A stretch of 64,000 nucleotides of DNA, from assembly GCA_030544235.1 (NCBI GenBank), contig CM060472.1:22756224-22820223 (forward strand), in the 5' to 3' direction. The notes beneath the pieces are model-generated. The model was not told the DNA's origin. It saw only the letters and a list, made by a program, of their open reading frames with translations, and ran no database searches. The stretch is from Lepturacanthus savala (lineage: Eukaryota; Chordata; Actinopteri; Scombriformes; Trichiuridae). This document shows positions 38,094 to 50,090 of the stretch, one piece after another (position 1 is the stretch's first letter; each line of letters starts with the position of its first letter). Position numbers and translations under genes: made by a program.

Positions 38094-38718
38094 AGGGTGA
38101 TGATGGGGCGATGATTATGACTGAAACATCTCTTTAATAACGGTGATGATGATGAGAGCCAGTGGCGTTCTCGACTCGCAGTGAGAATTATCACACACAA
38201 CCTAGACGATGCCTCCGCAGACAACATGCAGGTCCCGTCGGCCCGTCTGTCAGAGAGGACTGTGACCGTCGCAGGTCGCCTTTTGTCGATGCGTACGTAA
38301 GCAAATCTGATTTACTACAGCAGCTTCCAGGGAGCAAGGTCACAAAGCGCTTAACCGGAAAATAAATAAATAAATAAATAAAAAGCAAGACCATAAAAAC
38401 AAGAATAAAAAAAACTATAAGCAATAACAGACAATGGGCTCTTCGCACATAACTATTGCCGCACCAAAAATGAGGCCTGGTCTGTTCCGGTCAGAGAAAC
38501 AATGGCGGGTTTCTATATGCAGAATCAACACCTCATTTGTAAGGCATCCTCCATGGAGTATTCACGGACATAAAGATATGTCTATATTCTTTAAAACTTT
38601 TTAAGTCAATAAGTCTGTTTGCATGCACATTCCTCATCTTTAAAAGCGATTCTCCTACCCTAAAATGTAGTCATTACTCGCAAAATTTAATTAATGAGCA
38701 AAACTGTTTTTTAGCCAC
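37016..38718. other. Intergenic DNA with low-complexity runs
   Basis: C/T-rich stretches (37380-37420, 37490-37560), A-rich runs near 37690 and a (GCT)n run at 38063-38085 followed by GAT repeats. No gene recognised. Confidence 0.4.
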
Positions 38719-38874
38719 CTCAGCCTTTGCCTCAAACTGGCAATGATGCTGTTAGCATTGCCAATTTGGGGGCAAAGGCTGAGCTTCCTCCAAATTGGCA
38801 ATGCCAAGCTAACGGCAGCGTTGCCAGTTTGGGGAAAAGGCTGGGCCCCAAACTGGCAACGCTGCCGTTAGCTT
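38719..38874. repeat. Cluster of nested hairpins around a TGGCAAYG core
   Basis: A core of the form CMAAMTGGCAAYG occurs five times in about 150 bp in alternating orientation (+ - + - +). The first pair forms a 65-bp imperfect hairpin (38719-38783) with ends CTCAGCCTTTGCC and GGCAAAGGCTGAG. The last pair forms a perfect 29-bp stem: left arm 38806-38834 (starts AAGCTAACGGCAGCG), right arm 38846-38874, loop of 11 nt. The middle pair can also fold. I know no named element with this layout. It could be a foldback MITE, a transcribed hairpin or a protein-binding array. Confidence 0.85.
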
Positions 38875-38879
38875 AGCAT

Positions 38880-41209
38880 CGCATAGGTGCTGAAATGCAG
38901 AGTTTCCAAATAGCACGTTGTTGCTACTCTACATTACCCCGCCTATACAGTGCTAAGCTAGGCAGTTTGGTCATTCCTCTGGGGACTGCAAGGAATGGCT
39001 AAATTTCACATAGAGGTGGAGAATCCCTTTAAATGACTAGGAACGTGCATACAAACGGTAATACATTACCACAAGAATATATGGACACAGACAATTGATT
39101 ACTGCACCTTTTGCTAACATAAGCCACAAAGTTTTAAAAAAATATATAGATTTACCTTATTATGCAAGGAATATGGATATGAAGACACGTACAACAACCC
39201 TTGTCAAGTTTGCTGGTTGAGGCCTTACAACGTGTAGAAAAGCTCTGTTGTTTCTACAACCGGAAAACACCAAGGCCACATTTCCGGCACGGCAAGAGTT
39301 ATGTGCAAAGAGACCGTTAAAAACAGACAGTGTGAGGGGAGTTCAAAGGCCAGTTTGAGTAAATGAGTGTTCTGGTGTCAGTGAGTCATGCTGCTGGTCC
39401 ATTTCTAGATGTTCCAGGATCGACTTGCTGAGGACGGTGAAACTGGGAAGCGGACAGTGGCCTATTTAAATTTGCAACATGCATTCATCGAGCCATTTAT
39501 AGGTGATGAAATTTTGTGAAACAGGACGCTGACTATATTTGAGACCTGTGTGCAGTAATACTTGAAAATTGCTCTTGATCCTGGTTGTACCTTCTATGAT
39601 CCTGTCCAGACGCCAGACAGCGAGAAGAGGACGACTGTTCGAGACATCCTAAGTATGGTATTGTATCCCAAGTATGCATCTATTTCCAAATGTAAATCAA
39701 GTGAAACCATTGTAGAGCTGCATGGTTGGATAGCTGGTTATGTGAGAAGAGGACCGGAAAAGACAGGCACCACAGACGCCTCTTGGCCACCTGTTCAGAT
39801 ATTATCGCTCGCTTGAATGGGCATTATCAGCAGTTATCAGCCCCATGGATATGGGCAAGAAGGAGCCTGCTACGCCTTAGAAGACGCTATCATCCATTGG
39901 TAATCGATGGTTGTTATCTTCGATTGGTAAGCGATGTCATCTGGCGGCCAGGAGGAGAGGGGAAGGGTGGGTGGTCAGGTGGATCGAAGTTGGAAAAGCT
40001 AACGGTTGATGGAACATTTTAATTGTAGCGTCGGGACGTTTTCAGCCAACATTTTGTACTATGACTTTGGCGTTTTACCGGACGTTTGTCTCTTTTCCTA
40101 ACACTAAACCAACCACAGTGTTGTCACACCAGCAAATATCATTCTTTTCTTACAGCAGCACCATATAAGGGCACGATCTGATGGGTCGATAAGCATTGGA
40201 AACGGGTGTCTCGGCTTCCTAAAAAACTCTTGTTATAAATGTGACACTCATTGTCAATGCCAGACAAAGACCAGCTGCACGGCTTTAACAGACACAATCA
40301 GGTTTGAACAAAACCCAACTGCACTCAGAGCACGGGTTATTTCACATGCTCTGGATATGAGAGACAGTTTTTTCCGCTCTACATAAATATTAAATGTGCA
40401 GAACAGAGGTTGATAGAATATGCTAGATAAGTTTGGAAGAGCAGAAAATTACCCTCATTATCCTCTTGTACATTCCTGGCTTTAGTGCATTAGGAGTCTA
40501 AGCAGGTTTCACTGATGTTTTATAAGAACACTACAACTCAGGAATGATGCCTCTCATCAGCAATGTGATTAGCTATATCTTCTGCATCTCCGGGATAGAG
40601 AAGGTTGAACTCAATCAGAATAAGATGGTCAGGAGTAAACTCCCGTCCTGCTCAAGATGCACACTCGACACATCGGATCGTTCCGTTCCGATTTGTGCCG
40701 CCCGACGTCCAGCTCCTATCCGCGCCATCAAACAAAATGGCAGATGTTGACCCGCGATGACGAGGTCATCGCAAGACATTTTCTGTAATCTGATTACGTC
40801 GCTACAGACAGAGAAGAGAAGGGGTAAAAAGAGGAGAGACGAACAATCATTCATATTGGAGATGAGAAGAATCTGATCGGTCTTCTCTGAAAGGTCACCG
40901 GATTGCATTTCAGTGGCAGAGGGAAGGCTTGAAACGTGAAAAACTACGTGACTTTACGTTAAACGGGACTTTCTGTCAAATCCATCTACAAAACCAAAAC
41001 ACACCTAAGGGTGTATGGAAAAAGTGGAATATGGAAGTCAGGATGGTGGGTGTGTAGTCAAACATTCATGCAGAATTTGATTTATCTGAAAAAGAGGTAA
41101 TAGGAGGTATTATTAAATGTATATACTGTATGTGTATGTGTGTTTTGTCTTAGGTTTTAAGTTAAATTTCTACATTGATGTGTTCATTTCTAGATAACAC
41201 ATCCTAGAG
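38880..41209. other. Intergenic DNA, no gene recognised
   Basis: No family match. Overlapping open frames at 39562-39816 and 39726-40022 show no known domain. The segment around 40640-40770 is CpG-richer (TGTGCCGCCCGACGTCC) and could be regulatory. Confidence 0.4.
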
Positions 41210-41297
41210 TAAGTTTCTAGATATTGTATCCTAGCATAAAGAAAAAAAAAATAAAGTAAAACTTAAAAGTGGCTATTTGCATGATATGGGACCTTAA
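41210..41297 (-). mobile_element. Terminal fragment of the TTAA-flanked element
   Basis: Read on minus, it begins TTAAGGTCCCATATCATGCA and continues AATAGCCACTTTTA. This matches the left end of the 453-bp element at 47888. Only one terminus is present. Confidence 0.65.
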
Positions 41298-42501
41298 CCT
41301 TTTTAAGCACCAGATTTTTTTTCAAAGATTTCATTGCTGTAATTATTTCAGTTGAGTCACTAAACTATTTGTTTTTTTTTCATTTTGTAGTATTTTCTTT
41401 GCATAAAATAGCATTTTAACAGCTATTATAGTTGCCATTTGCACAAATCTGCACATAAACAAAAACCTATCTATCCCAGGTACAAAATTATTTTGGGGAT
41501 TATTCCAGACTTGAATGGTTAAATGGATGCATATCAATTTTTTGCTTAAAACCTTTTGTCTAAGTTGTCAACTTAGACAAAAGGTTGGTCTAAGTAGAGG
41601 TTTGTCTACTATCATGTTACTAGATTAAAAATGCTGTATGAGTAACATTTTGATTTACTAAATTTAACGCATAAAATGACAGTCATAGACTTAAAAGGCT
41701 CATAGGTTTAAACAAGTTAATGCTGACTATGAATGGAAAAAAAACAACAACAAAAAAACATGTAACCTTGAACCTCTTAAATAAAGACACTGAAGTATTT
41801 GCACACAACATTTCTAAACTCCAGATCGGATCAGCGATGCCAGACACAGCGTATGCAATGACCACAGAATGAATGATGAAGATGGTCAAAAAACGAAGAG
41901 GAGAAGGACTGAAGGACAAGGGGGCGCATCGGGGGAGAGAGGAAAATGAGGATTGAGGAAAGAGGAGAAGGGAGGGAATATCAGCCGGAAGGAGGCGGGC
42001 GGAGGAGCAGCCGTCCTTTGTGGAGTGTGGAAAGGTCAATTAGACAGTTTGCATGCCGCCATCACGCAGAATTACACACTGCATCCACACACACACAGAT
42101 ACAGACACACACACACACACACACACACGGAGACATGAATAGCGGTTTGAATTACATTATCAGGCTGCCAACATGCTCATCAATTAGCATAAATAAGAAT
42201 AAGATCAGCTCTTGCCGATGGAACCGGCTCGCAATAACAGGTGCTGTGATCCACGCGTACGGCCTTCCCTTGTTATTATAACAGGGCATTGTGCAGAATA
42301 ATTAAAATACTAAATCCCAAATTGTATTTGTGTGAAGTGAAGCGATAACTCGTTCGTTTTCAGTGCAAAAGTGTGTAAAGAGGAAAGTACAACACAGGAC
42401 AGAGCCAAAGTGAGGGGATAAATGGTCAAATGTTGACAGAGGACAGGAGAGATGAAAGAGAGGAGAGCGGGATGAGAAGATGAAGACAGGCTCCATGGGT
42501 T

Positions 42502-42516
42502 GTCTCCCGTGGCAAC
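42502..42516. promoter_or_regulatory. RFX X-box-like motif, 3-bp spacer
   Basis: GTCTCCCGTGGCAAC contains two X-box half-sites (GTCTCC and GGCAAC) with a 3-bp spacer. It is the weakest of the three such motifs in the intergenic region. Confidence 0.35.
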
Positions 42517-42811
42517 CCTGTGTTGCAGATGAACACACACACACATACATACACACATATACACACACACACACTCATGAATATTCATAGGAGTAAAAAG
42601 GAGAGAGATTCATACTATATTCATGACATTTTCAATAAAGCATATTTCAATTAGGGGCAAGGGATTAATTTTATATCAATTAACGCCCTTTCAATTATAC
42701 ATGTTTGAATTAGAAGGAGAAGAGGCAGAAAGACAGATTGGTGAAAGAGGAGGAGGATGAGATTTTTTTCTATTATTACTTAAAATGCAAGAATCATTGC
42801 ATCCTCCCATG

Positions 42812-42813
<2 letters not shown>

Positions 42814-42872
<59 letters not shown>
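42814..42872. repeat. (AT)n microsatellite
   Basis: About 29 AT units. Confidence 0.95.
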
Positions 42873-42878
<6 letters not shown>

Positions 42879-45399
42879 GATCTATACATTCTGGCTGAAT
42901 CTCCAATTTTTTTTTTTTCTTTGGGGGGGGGGGTTATCTGTGTGTCTTTCTCAGTGAGGAATGCTTACCTTGGATTGAAGGACACACAGAGTAGAGAGTG
43001 TGTTGCAATGATCCTGCAGGGTGATGGATGTTTATCTTGCGCTAAAAAGGTTATGTCACTCCCCAACGAGGGGCCCTGGCTGACCTTGTATGATCAAGAC
43101 TGGACCACATGTTACATGTTTGTGTTCTTATGCTATTTAGCACTAAGCAAACACATACTACAGTATAAAATGTTCGCCTGCAGAGAGAAAAAAAAATACA
43201 TTTCTTTGGGCTGAGGTTATTCCTGTCCTGTCTGATTGAAAAGTGTGAAGGCAGGACAAATGCAACAAATTAAATAACTCAACCGTTTATTGGTATAAAT
43301 CCATATTGACTCAGCCATCCTTTGCTAAGCAGGGACAATAATAAAACTGTCTTTGTTATCTCAGTATTATGTATGAGTGCAAATAGCAGATTGGCCGAAC
43401 ATAAATCGAATCAAATCCGCTTTATCGCCATGATAGACGACATATAAACTCTGATAATAAAATGATAATGGACGCCGCAATCAATGGATTCTGCAAAGAA
43501 CACCGCTGTAAAACAATGTTAGTCAAAAGAAATCGATACATGCACTGCTGCTGAAACATTACATAACCATGTGGGACATTATCGGAGACTCTGCCCTCAT
43601 ACAAAGCATTTCTCAACACACACATCTCCCCCCTTATAATGGCATGTGTGTGTCGTTAAGGGGCGCATTTTGCAGAATAAATGACAGTGTTCTTTGTCTC
43701 CGAGTAACACCTGGAGCCTTCCTTTCAGTCGAAAGATGGAAATGTAAGCTGTAAGAGTGGCTATGTCTGACTTCACTGATATCACTGCAAGGCAGCAGCC
43801 AGTGAATCTGAATCAGTTTAAATTATATGCAAGTGAATAAAGATTAAATAGAGCATACATTCTTTTATTTTATCTTTTATTAAATAATTCAGATTTTTCC
43901 CTTGCAGGTTAACAGGATTTAATGTGAAGTTGCTAATCACTGTTGCAATCAGTATTCATAATAATATCTGTTTGTCCATCCTTGTTATTTTCAAACTCTC
44001 TGATGATAATCCAGTAACAAATCAATGGAACCCAGTGTGAACCAGAATTCGACCTCACAAGCAAGGTTGGATTAACTATTGAGCAAAACATGCAACTGGA
44101 AATTGTATGTGAAAATTAGTTCACAAATATTGACAGCTGAAGAAAAAAAAGAAATGCATCACTTTATCTTTGGAATTACAGTACACTTAATGAATCTAAT
44201 TCCAATGTATAATGTCAATGCAAGTAGTGTGCAGTATTTGTAGGGAGAAATTAAAGGCATTGCTATGCCCCAATGGAAATGCAATGCATTTAATCAAGTA
44301 CTACTGTGATTTTGGAAGTACTATTTTCATTTTAGGCTATTTTAGAGAGAAACATTGCACTTTCTAAGTGTATTTGAGAGGATTACTCATTATATAATAG
44401 TTATTAAATTATGATGTATTTTAAGATACCCATCACTACATAAAATGATTAGAATTAGTACTTTATCAGCTGCATCGTTAAAACAATGCACATAAATGCA
44501 TCAATAATTACCTGAACTGGGCCATAATGATTACTTCTAATTTTGCTCCTTTATTGTATATTTTGGATGCTAAACCTTTTTGTACTTTTACTTATGTCCA
44601 ATTTTGAATGCAGGACTTATACTTGTAAGTATAAGTATACACACATAGTTTTACACTATGGTATTACTACTTTAACTTAAGTGGAACATTCTTCCACCAC
44701 TGTAGAAGTGCATGAACAACATTTAATAAGCATCTTTCTGACATTAGAGGTTATTTGCCATAAAAAATCAATCACTTCATTTGTCTTGTCTGAGGGAGTT
44801 AATAGGGCTCCAGTTTTTCTGCAGGCCCCTGTAGCAGGTTTATTGGGCCATGCTCTTTAATATTTAGATCTGCACAAAAGTATTCTGTGCAATAGTATCT
44901 CTGCATTTGTGGTTCTACTAAATTACATAATTCTGGCAAGTAAATAAAAGCCTGAAGTCATAATATCACAGGAGTCTGTCAAACCATCTTACATTTAAAT
45001 TAGATGCATTTGAATAAAAAAAAAATCTCCATATTAGTCTATTATTATCATGTATTGACTGAGGTGCTGTTATCTTTTACTACACTAACTCGCTTTCTCA
45101 GTTTCAATCTCACTTTAATGAGCCTTATTGGCTTGAAAAGGCAGAATTTATATTGCCAATGCAAACAAATATCAACTAAATTTATTATAAATAACAACAG
45201 TTAATACAACAGTAATGATAATACCCCACTACAGTCAATGTGAGGTCAGACAATGCAGAATTTTGTGTTTTTCACCTAGTATTTAATTAAGATTTTTCAA
45301 ATTCTGGAAATGTCTGTATAATTGGGGGAAAGAATGATTCGCTAATTTATGCATATTTATCGCAGAGTAGCAAGAAACGTGTCTGTCTCCACTGTTTTC

Positions 45400-45403
<4 letters not shown>

Positions 45404-45440
<37 letters not shown>
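45404..45440. repeat. (CT)n tract at promoter edge
   Basis: About 18 CT units directly upstream of the GC-rich promoter, a GAGA-factor-like arrangement on the complement. Confidence 0.9.
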
Positions 45441-45443
<3 letters not shown>

Positions 45444-45444
45444 C

Positions 45445-45600
45445 CACAAGGGCACGTGCACGAGCGCGCGCTTTGATGGGCAGCTGCTCCGTCCGACGAG
45501 AAGAGGAAGATCCACCTTTCAGCCAATCGCCGCGCGGGGGAGGCGGGCTTTATGCAAATGTGTTGGCAGGGGAGACGCAGCGGTTCATTCATCTTCCTCC
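45445..45600 (+). promoter_or_regulatory. vsnl1: GC-rich CCAAT/octamer promoter
   Basis: Sharp rise in GC and CpG (GCACGTGCACGAGCGCGCGC). It carries a CCAAT box at 45523-45527, a GC box (GGGGGAGGCGGG) near 45536-45547 and an octamer ATGCAAAT at 45552-45559, in that order and spacing. A splice donor follows at 45778. I infer that this is the promoter of the visinin-like gene whose coding exons start at 61831, since no other plus-strand gene intervenes. An unseen noncoding RNA gene is the alternative. Confidence 0.6.
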
Positions 45601-45777
45601 ACACAGAGCCGAGTTAACGCGAAGGTTATTTTACATGAGGGAAGGAACTGTTGTGGACCCCAAAACACGCTGTCGAGAGAAAAGCTGGGGGGAAAAAAAG
45701 CACAGGAGAGGCTTTTTGTTTTATAACTGAAAAAAGGAGCTTCTTCTTCTTCTTCTTCTTCTACCAAACGTTACAAG
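45600..45777 (+). other. vsnl1: Probable 5' noncoding exon of the visinin-like gene
   Basis: The transcribed segment between the promoter and the strong donor CAAG|GTAGGT (45777|45778). It contains a (CTT)n run at 45741-45761. If it joins the acceptor CTCAG at 61807, the leader intron is about 16.0 kb. Mammalian VSNL1 also has a noncoding first exon and a long first intron. The 5' limit is a guess, and the link to the coding exons is inference. Confidence 0.5.
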
Positions 45778-45929
45778 GTAGGTGCAGCAGAGCTTTGCTT
45801 TTAATTCTGCAAATGGACTCTTTCACCATTACGTTAATGTTTACACGTGTTTGTCACGGCGTTTCAAATACCCCTTCACTCAACTTCAATTGTTAACTAA
45901 CTGAGGCAATAAGTAATGAGAGTGTGTGT

Positions 45930-46100
45930 CAGTGACTGGCATCCGAGGTGTGGAATCGAACCCGGTACCCTGCCAGTGTAGATGCACCTATTACACTGAG
46001 CAGTTCAAGTCTTGCTCAAGGACACTTGGCTCTGTGGGGGCAATAGAACCTGGGACCTCGGTTTGAAGCAAAAGAGGCATATCGGTGCCCATCTGCTGCC
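45930..46100 (-). repeat. tRNA-like dispersed repeat fragment
   Basis: The minus strand contains GGGTTCGATTCC, a near-perfect tRNA T-loop/B-box, and the plus strand carries TTGCTCAAGGACACTTGGC, a word common in fish dispersed repeats. No cloverleaf can be closed, so it is not called as a tRNA gene. Confidence 0.45.
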
Positions 46101-47883
46101 ATGGTGGCAGCAAACCTAATCCTGCTGGCGTTGTGCTGGTATGTGTTACATTTGGTGAGTCATTTTCAATGAATGCTCATGTATAGCTTTGAACGGATTA
46201 ATAATCGCTTCCCTCCTGCCTTGGATCTGGAATTGTGGGGGAAGAACGTCCTTCAAGACCATGCTGTGTGTTGCACGAGTGTAATAAGTATCATTTGCAA
46301 ATCAGGACCTAAATATTTGTTCATGTTTATTACAAATAGAGTTAAAAAGCCCCATCACAGGGTGCATAAGGGTCAAGAGTTTGCAAGAAGCCTGTGTAAC
46401 TCTCACTGTTTTGTTTTTTTGCCCTCAAAGTCATTTGGAGTTGACCTGCATGAGTGAGGCAGGCTGCAGCCTTTACAACTGCTTTAGTGCTATCATCCGG
46501 TCCTCTGTGGGCAATACCAGGACCTGCACATATAGGATAGGACCAGCTTTGAAATGTGCTGCACATGTGCTGTGTACATGTGCGTATTATCGGCTGCCTT
46601 CATGCAACCGTGCATCAGGAGATTGTATCGGATGAGTTATTGAAGCAGAGTAGTATTTGTATGCTTTTGCTGGCTCTGGATTGTTCATATAAGGTAGAAA
46701 GCAGTGTAGGGGTGTTCTGTAGATTTGACATTATGACAGACAGCTGGTGACGGCTCAGTTTGACTCTGTAGCCTTTTGGGCTGCCGGGCTTTAACTGAAC
46801 AGGAGCAGCTTTTCTAGTTCATGGATGCCCTCAGAGCTGAGGGGCACACTTTGGGTGTTATGTCACTTTTTTTTTTAAACTACATTGTATTTGAAGTCAA
46901 ATTTATGCCCTTATTTCTGGTTTATAAATAAAATACAATTGAAGTACACTGATGAGCTGCTTTTGCATTGTTAGTTTTGTCTTTCAACCTAGCATAAGAC
47001 TAGTTTAGAGTTGTTTTACTTTTACTGCAACACACTTTTACTCCATCAAGGGTCCACCTGTGTCAAGTGGTGCTGAGCATCCCATAAAGGAATTGAAATT
47101 ACAGGGCCATAATTAGCATTAAGTAGCACTGTTTTTTGCTTCTTTGAAACCATCACAATATAAAATCTTTGCTGTTTGCTGCTGTATTGTTAAGCTTTAC
47201 CATATAACCATGTTCATATACTGTATGTACATGAGTTTACATTAGATTAACAATCTACATTCTGTGTGTTTCACAGCTGATTTAAAGGTTGAATATGTAG
47301 ATCTTTTTAAATAATCCATCCACTGCAATGCTTTTAGAGGGGCACAGAATAAAAGTATAGCTTTTCCGGAAAAAAAATATGTCGTCTGAATTGATTATTT
47401 TAAACAGTCTCTATTCTCTGCATAGCAAGGCTACTGGGTAAAAATGGCAGAGTCTGCAAGTCCTGCAGCAGCTTCAAAGCGCCGGAGAACAGTGTGTTAT
47501 GAATTACTGAAGCAGAGTGACCGGAGAAGAGAAAAAAAAACACAGTCAATATCAGTGAAGAATTTTCTAGATGGATTATAAAGGATTAACATGGCATCAA
47601 AATGCATGGGGAAATGGCAACTTTTCTCCTCAATTGTAAGTTAAGCTAACTGACTTGCTAACATAGCTAACGTTATCTGTTTCCTTTTCAACATTACTTG
47701 TATATGACGTTACCTTGTAGGTTTCATCACTTGACATGGTGCAGGCTGACAAGGATGCAATTGGCAACAAACCTGGCAACCCGACTGCTATATTGTTTTT
47801 ATTTTTTGCAGCTACGATTATAAGGCAAACCATTTACAGCAGAGATTTTCTGTAGTCCCTATCGCAGAGTGTTAGTCCATAGA
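46101..47883. other. Leader intron (inferred), no gene seen
   Basis: AT-rich sequence with no recognised exon. Parts around 47280-47580 look like an old dispersed repeat but could not be assigned. Confidence 0.35.
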
Positions 47884-47887
47884 TTAA

Positions 47888-48340
47888 AGGTCCTATATCA
47901 TGCAAATAGCCACTTTCATAGATTTTTGTTTTACTCTAGATAAGGCCTATAGGTTATATAAAAACTGTCCCATTCATCGAATACTCAAAGCGCACACAGC
48001 CTGAATTAGGCAACCTTGCTGTTTCATGGCACATTTTTATTTGACTTGATGATATCATGCAGTAGCTTTCTCCGCCTGCAGAGGTTCTCATCACCACCCA
48101 CCTGCCCCCACCATCACACCCACTGTTTTCAGTCCTGCGAGCGAACTCATCCAACCAGAAGAGAGGCTCATGAATATGTATGGGAGCCGTGCTTTCTTGA
48201 GCTCCGGCGAGGCACTTGACAGAGCACTGTCAAACTACGTTTGAGCTGATTTCTTTTGTAGTTTAAATCGCAAATATATCATGTTCGGGGCATCGAAACT
48301 TCAAATAAAACCACCCCAAAAAGTGCATGAAATATGACCT
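47888..48340. mobile_element. TTAA-flanked nonautonomous DNA transposon
   Basis: 453-bp element with terminal inverted repeats AGGTCCTATATCATGCA (left) and TGCATGAAATATGACCT (right), two or three mismatches. It is flanked by TTAA on both sides (47884-47887 and 48341-48344). TTAA duplications mark the piggyBac and Kolobok superfamilies; Kolobok seems likelier from the AGGTC-type ends, but this is not settled. A lone terminus of the same family is at 41210-41297. Confidence 0.75.
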
Positions 48341-48344
48341 TTAA

Positions 48345-49855
48345 AAGGCCTGTCAGTTTGTTTTCAGAGCGATTTAATGTTTCAATCCTTCGCTTTGAAC
48401 TTTGGTGGTGGAGCTTCGTTTACACTTGAATCAGGCTTGAGCCTCTTAAGTGTTGAGAGCGTAGACTGCATAATCATCCCTGATTGTTAGCTCGAGGGCT
48501 TCAAGCAAAAAACCAAAACTAGTGTTGAGTGATAACTGTAACTAAAGAAGCTTTCACTAATATTATGTTTTAGTGTTCTTTTTTTGTACAGAGACAAGTT
48601 ACTAAGACCTCACAGAAACACAGTCTGCCATTGCTATTGTATATTTTCAATAAATCTGTGCGGCATTTACAAAACTGCTAGCGTTTGGCATATTACCTAT
48701 CTTAAAAGCTACCACCCATTTCCATTTCCCCCATTTTCAGTTCACACCTGCAGCACTAAACACAGCAGTCCTCATAGAGCATAAACTTGGTGTCTGTAGA
48801 ATCCACATGTAAAATCAGCAGCAGGTTTTTTCCTAATGCAGTAAGCTTGGTCTCTGCAATGATACCCATCTATCTCTCTTATTTAGAATAGAGGGTGGAA
48901 AGACACACAGCAGCTGACTGACGGGTCAGTAGATGGGAAAGCATGTGATTATAGCTACATCCTCTCTGGAAAGACCTATTGATCCATATTCTGTAGGGTA
49001 CAATAATATCAGCTCAGAACAGCATGTTGGGCTACAATTTCCTGTCTGTGTGCACGTGTGTGCATGTATGTTGTTTATTTCATTTTTTTGTCTATAGACA
49101 AATGATACATTGACACCCACAATCACTGCACAATTCACTCTCCCTCCTTTCATATCACATCCATTTTGTGTTAACATTCATCATTTGAACCTTTTTCTAA
49201 CCCTAAACTAGTGCTTTTGTGCCCAAACCTATCCAGACCATTACCACAGTATTGCAACAACATAAAACTATAGCTATTATTTGTTAACATGGCAGCATAT
49301 TACGGCTGATTATGCTTATTGTAGCAGGTGTTAGCAATGGGGGGTGATAAGCACCAACTCAGCAGTTGTATCAAGGCTCTACTAACCACTGATAACCTTC
49401 AATGGGCTGATACCATTTGAAACGGGTGCATTTTATCAAAGCTGTTTTGCTTTCATTCCAGTATGCTAGTAAAATTGTACATCCTGAAAGTGCTTTGCGC
49501 TGGAATATGCTGGCTAACTAATGAACACCCACAGTTATCACTGACTGAGTGTCTTGATGGAGGCAATTTTGTACATTGAAGAAGTAACACACATTAGTAA
49601 CTCTGGTTGGGTAATGATCTTAGAAAAAAAGAATATTATTTTGGTATTTATTCTGTCTCATATTGGCCAGTTTTATGAGACAGGAAACAGAAGCTGAAGG
49701 AACATCTCAAGCAAATCCTTTTTTTCTCATTACAATATACTACCACAGTAGTTTAGTAGTTAGTTTTGTCACCTCACGGCAGGAAGGTCACAGACTTTGG
49801 TTTCTTCTTTCACTCTAGAGATGTGTAGGTTAAATGAACCAGTGACTATATAACT
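48345..49855. other. Leader intron (inferred), no gene seen
   Basis: No coding exon. A fragment near 49752-49860 (TTTGTCACCTCACGGCAGGA, AGGTCACAG) resembles the head of the tRNA-like repeat at 24186. Confidence 0.35.
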
Positions 49856-50090
49856 GCACTGAAAAAAGAAAATAGTTGAATCAAATTAATTGAATTGTTT
49901 CAATTGGTAACACCTGAATGAATTAAGTTCATCGAAATTAAATTAATAAATTGGAGTCACCCCAACGTTTTCATTAAGTTTATTGAAATTAAATTAACAA
50001 ATTGGAGTTAGTCCAACTTATTCATTTCATTTTTAATGAATTTAATTCATTTCAGTGTTGCCAGTTAAATTGGTTCATTTGTCAGTGTGT
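49856..50090. repeat. AATTAAATT-rich MITE-like repeat
   Basis: Starts CACTGAAAAAAG and ends near CAGTGTG, with internal repeats of the word ATCGAAATTAAATTAA (two copies) and AATTGGAGT. CACTG...CAGTG ends with AT-rich filling are typical of a common fish MITE type. Confidence 0.5.

Larger units (their letters stand above)
41300..45403. other. Intergenic DNA upstream of the calcium-sensor promoter
   Basis: No coding exon recognised. Contents are a purine-rich patch (41880-42010), a (CA)n run near 42098-42128, an (AT)n tract at 42814-42872, an AGTAC-type dispersed repeat near 44240-44705 ending TTCCACCACTG, and an X-box-like motif at 42502. Confidence 0.4.

Noticed and set aside
39562..40022. 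Overlapping open frames of 84 and 98 codons
   Set aside because: No domain, no codon-level resemblance to a known protein and no splice signals of note.
45349..45726. 125-codon open frame over the GC-rich promoter
   Set aside because: It begins in a CT microsatellite, crosses the promoter motifs and matches no family. Promoter plus noncoding exon explains the region better.
45955..46010. Possible tRNA gene on minus (GGGTTCGATTCC T-loop)
   Set aside because: No acceptor stem, D arm or anticodon arm can be closed around it, so it is more likely a SINE fragment.
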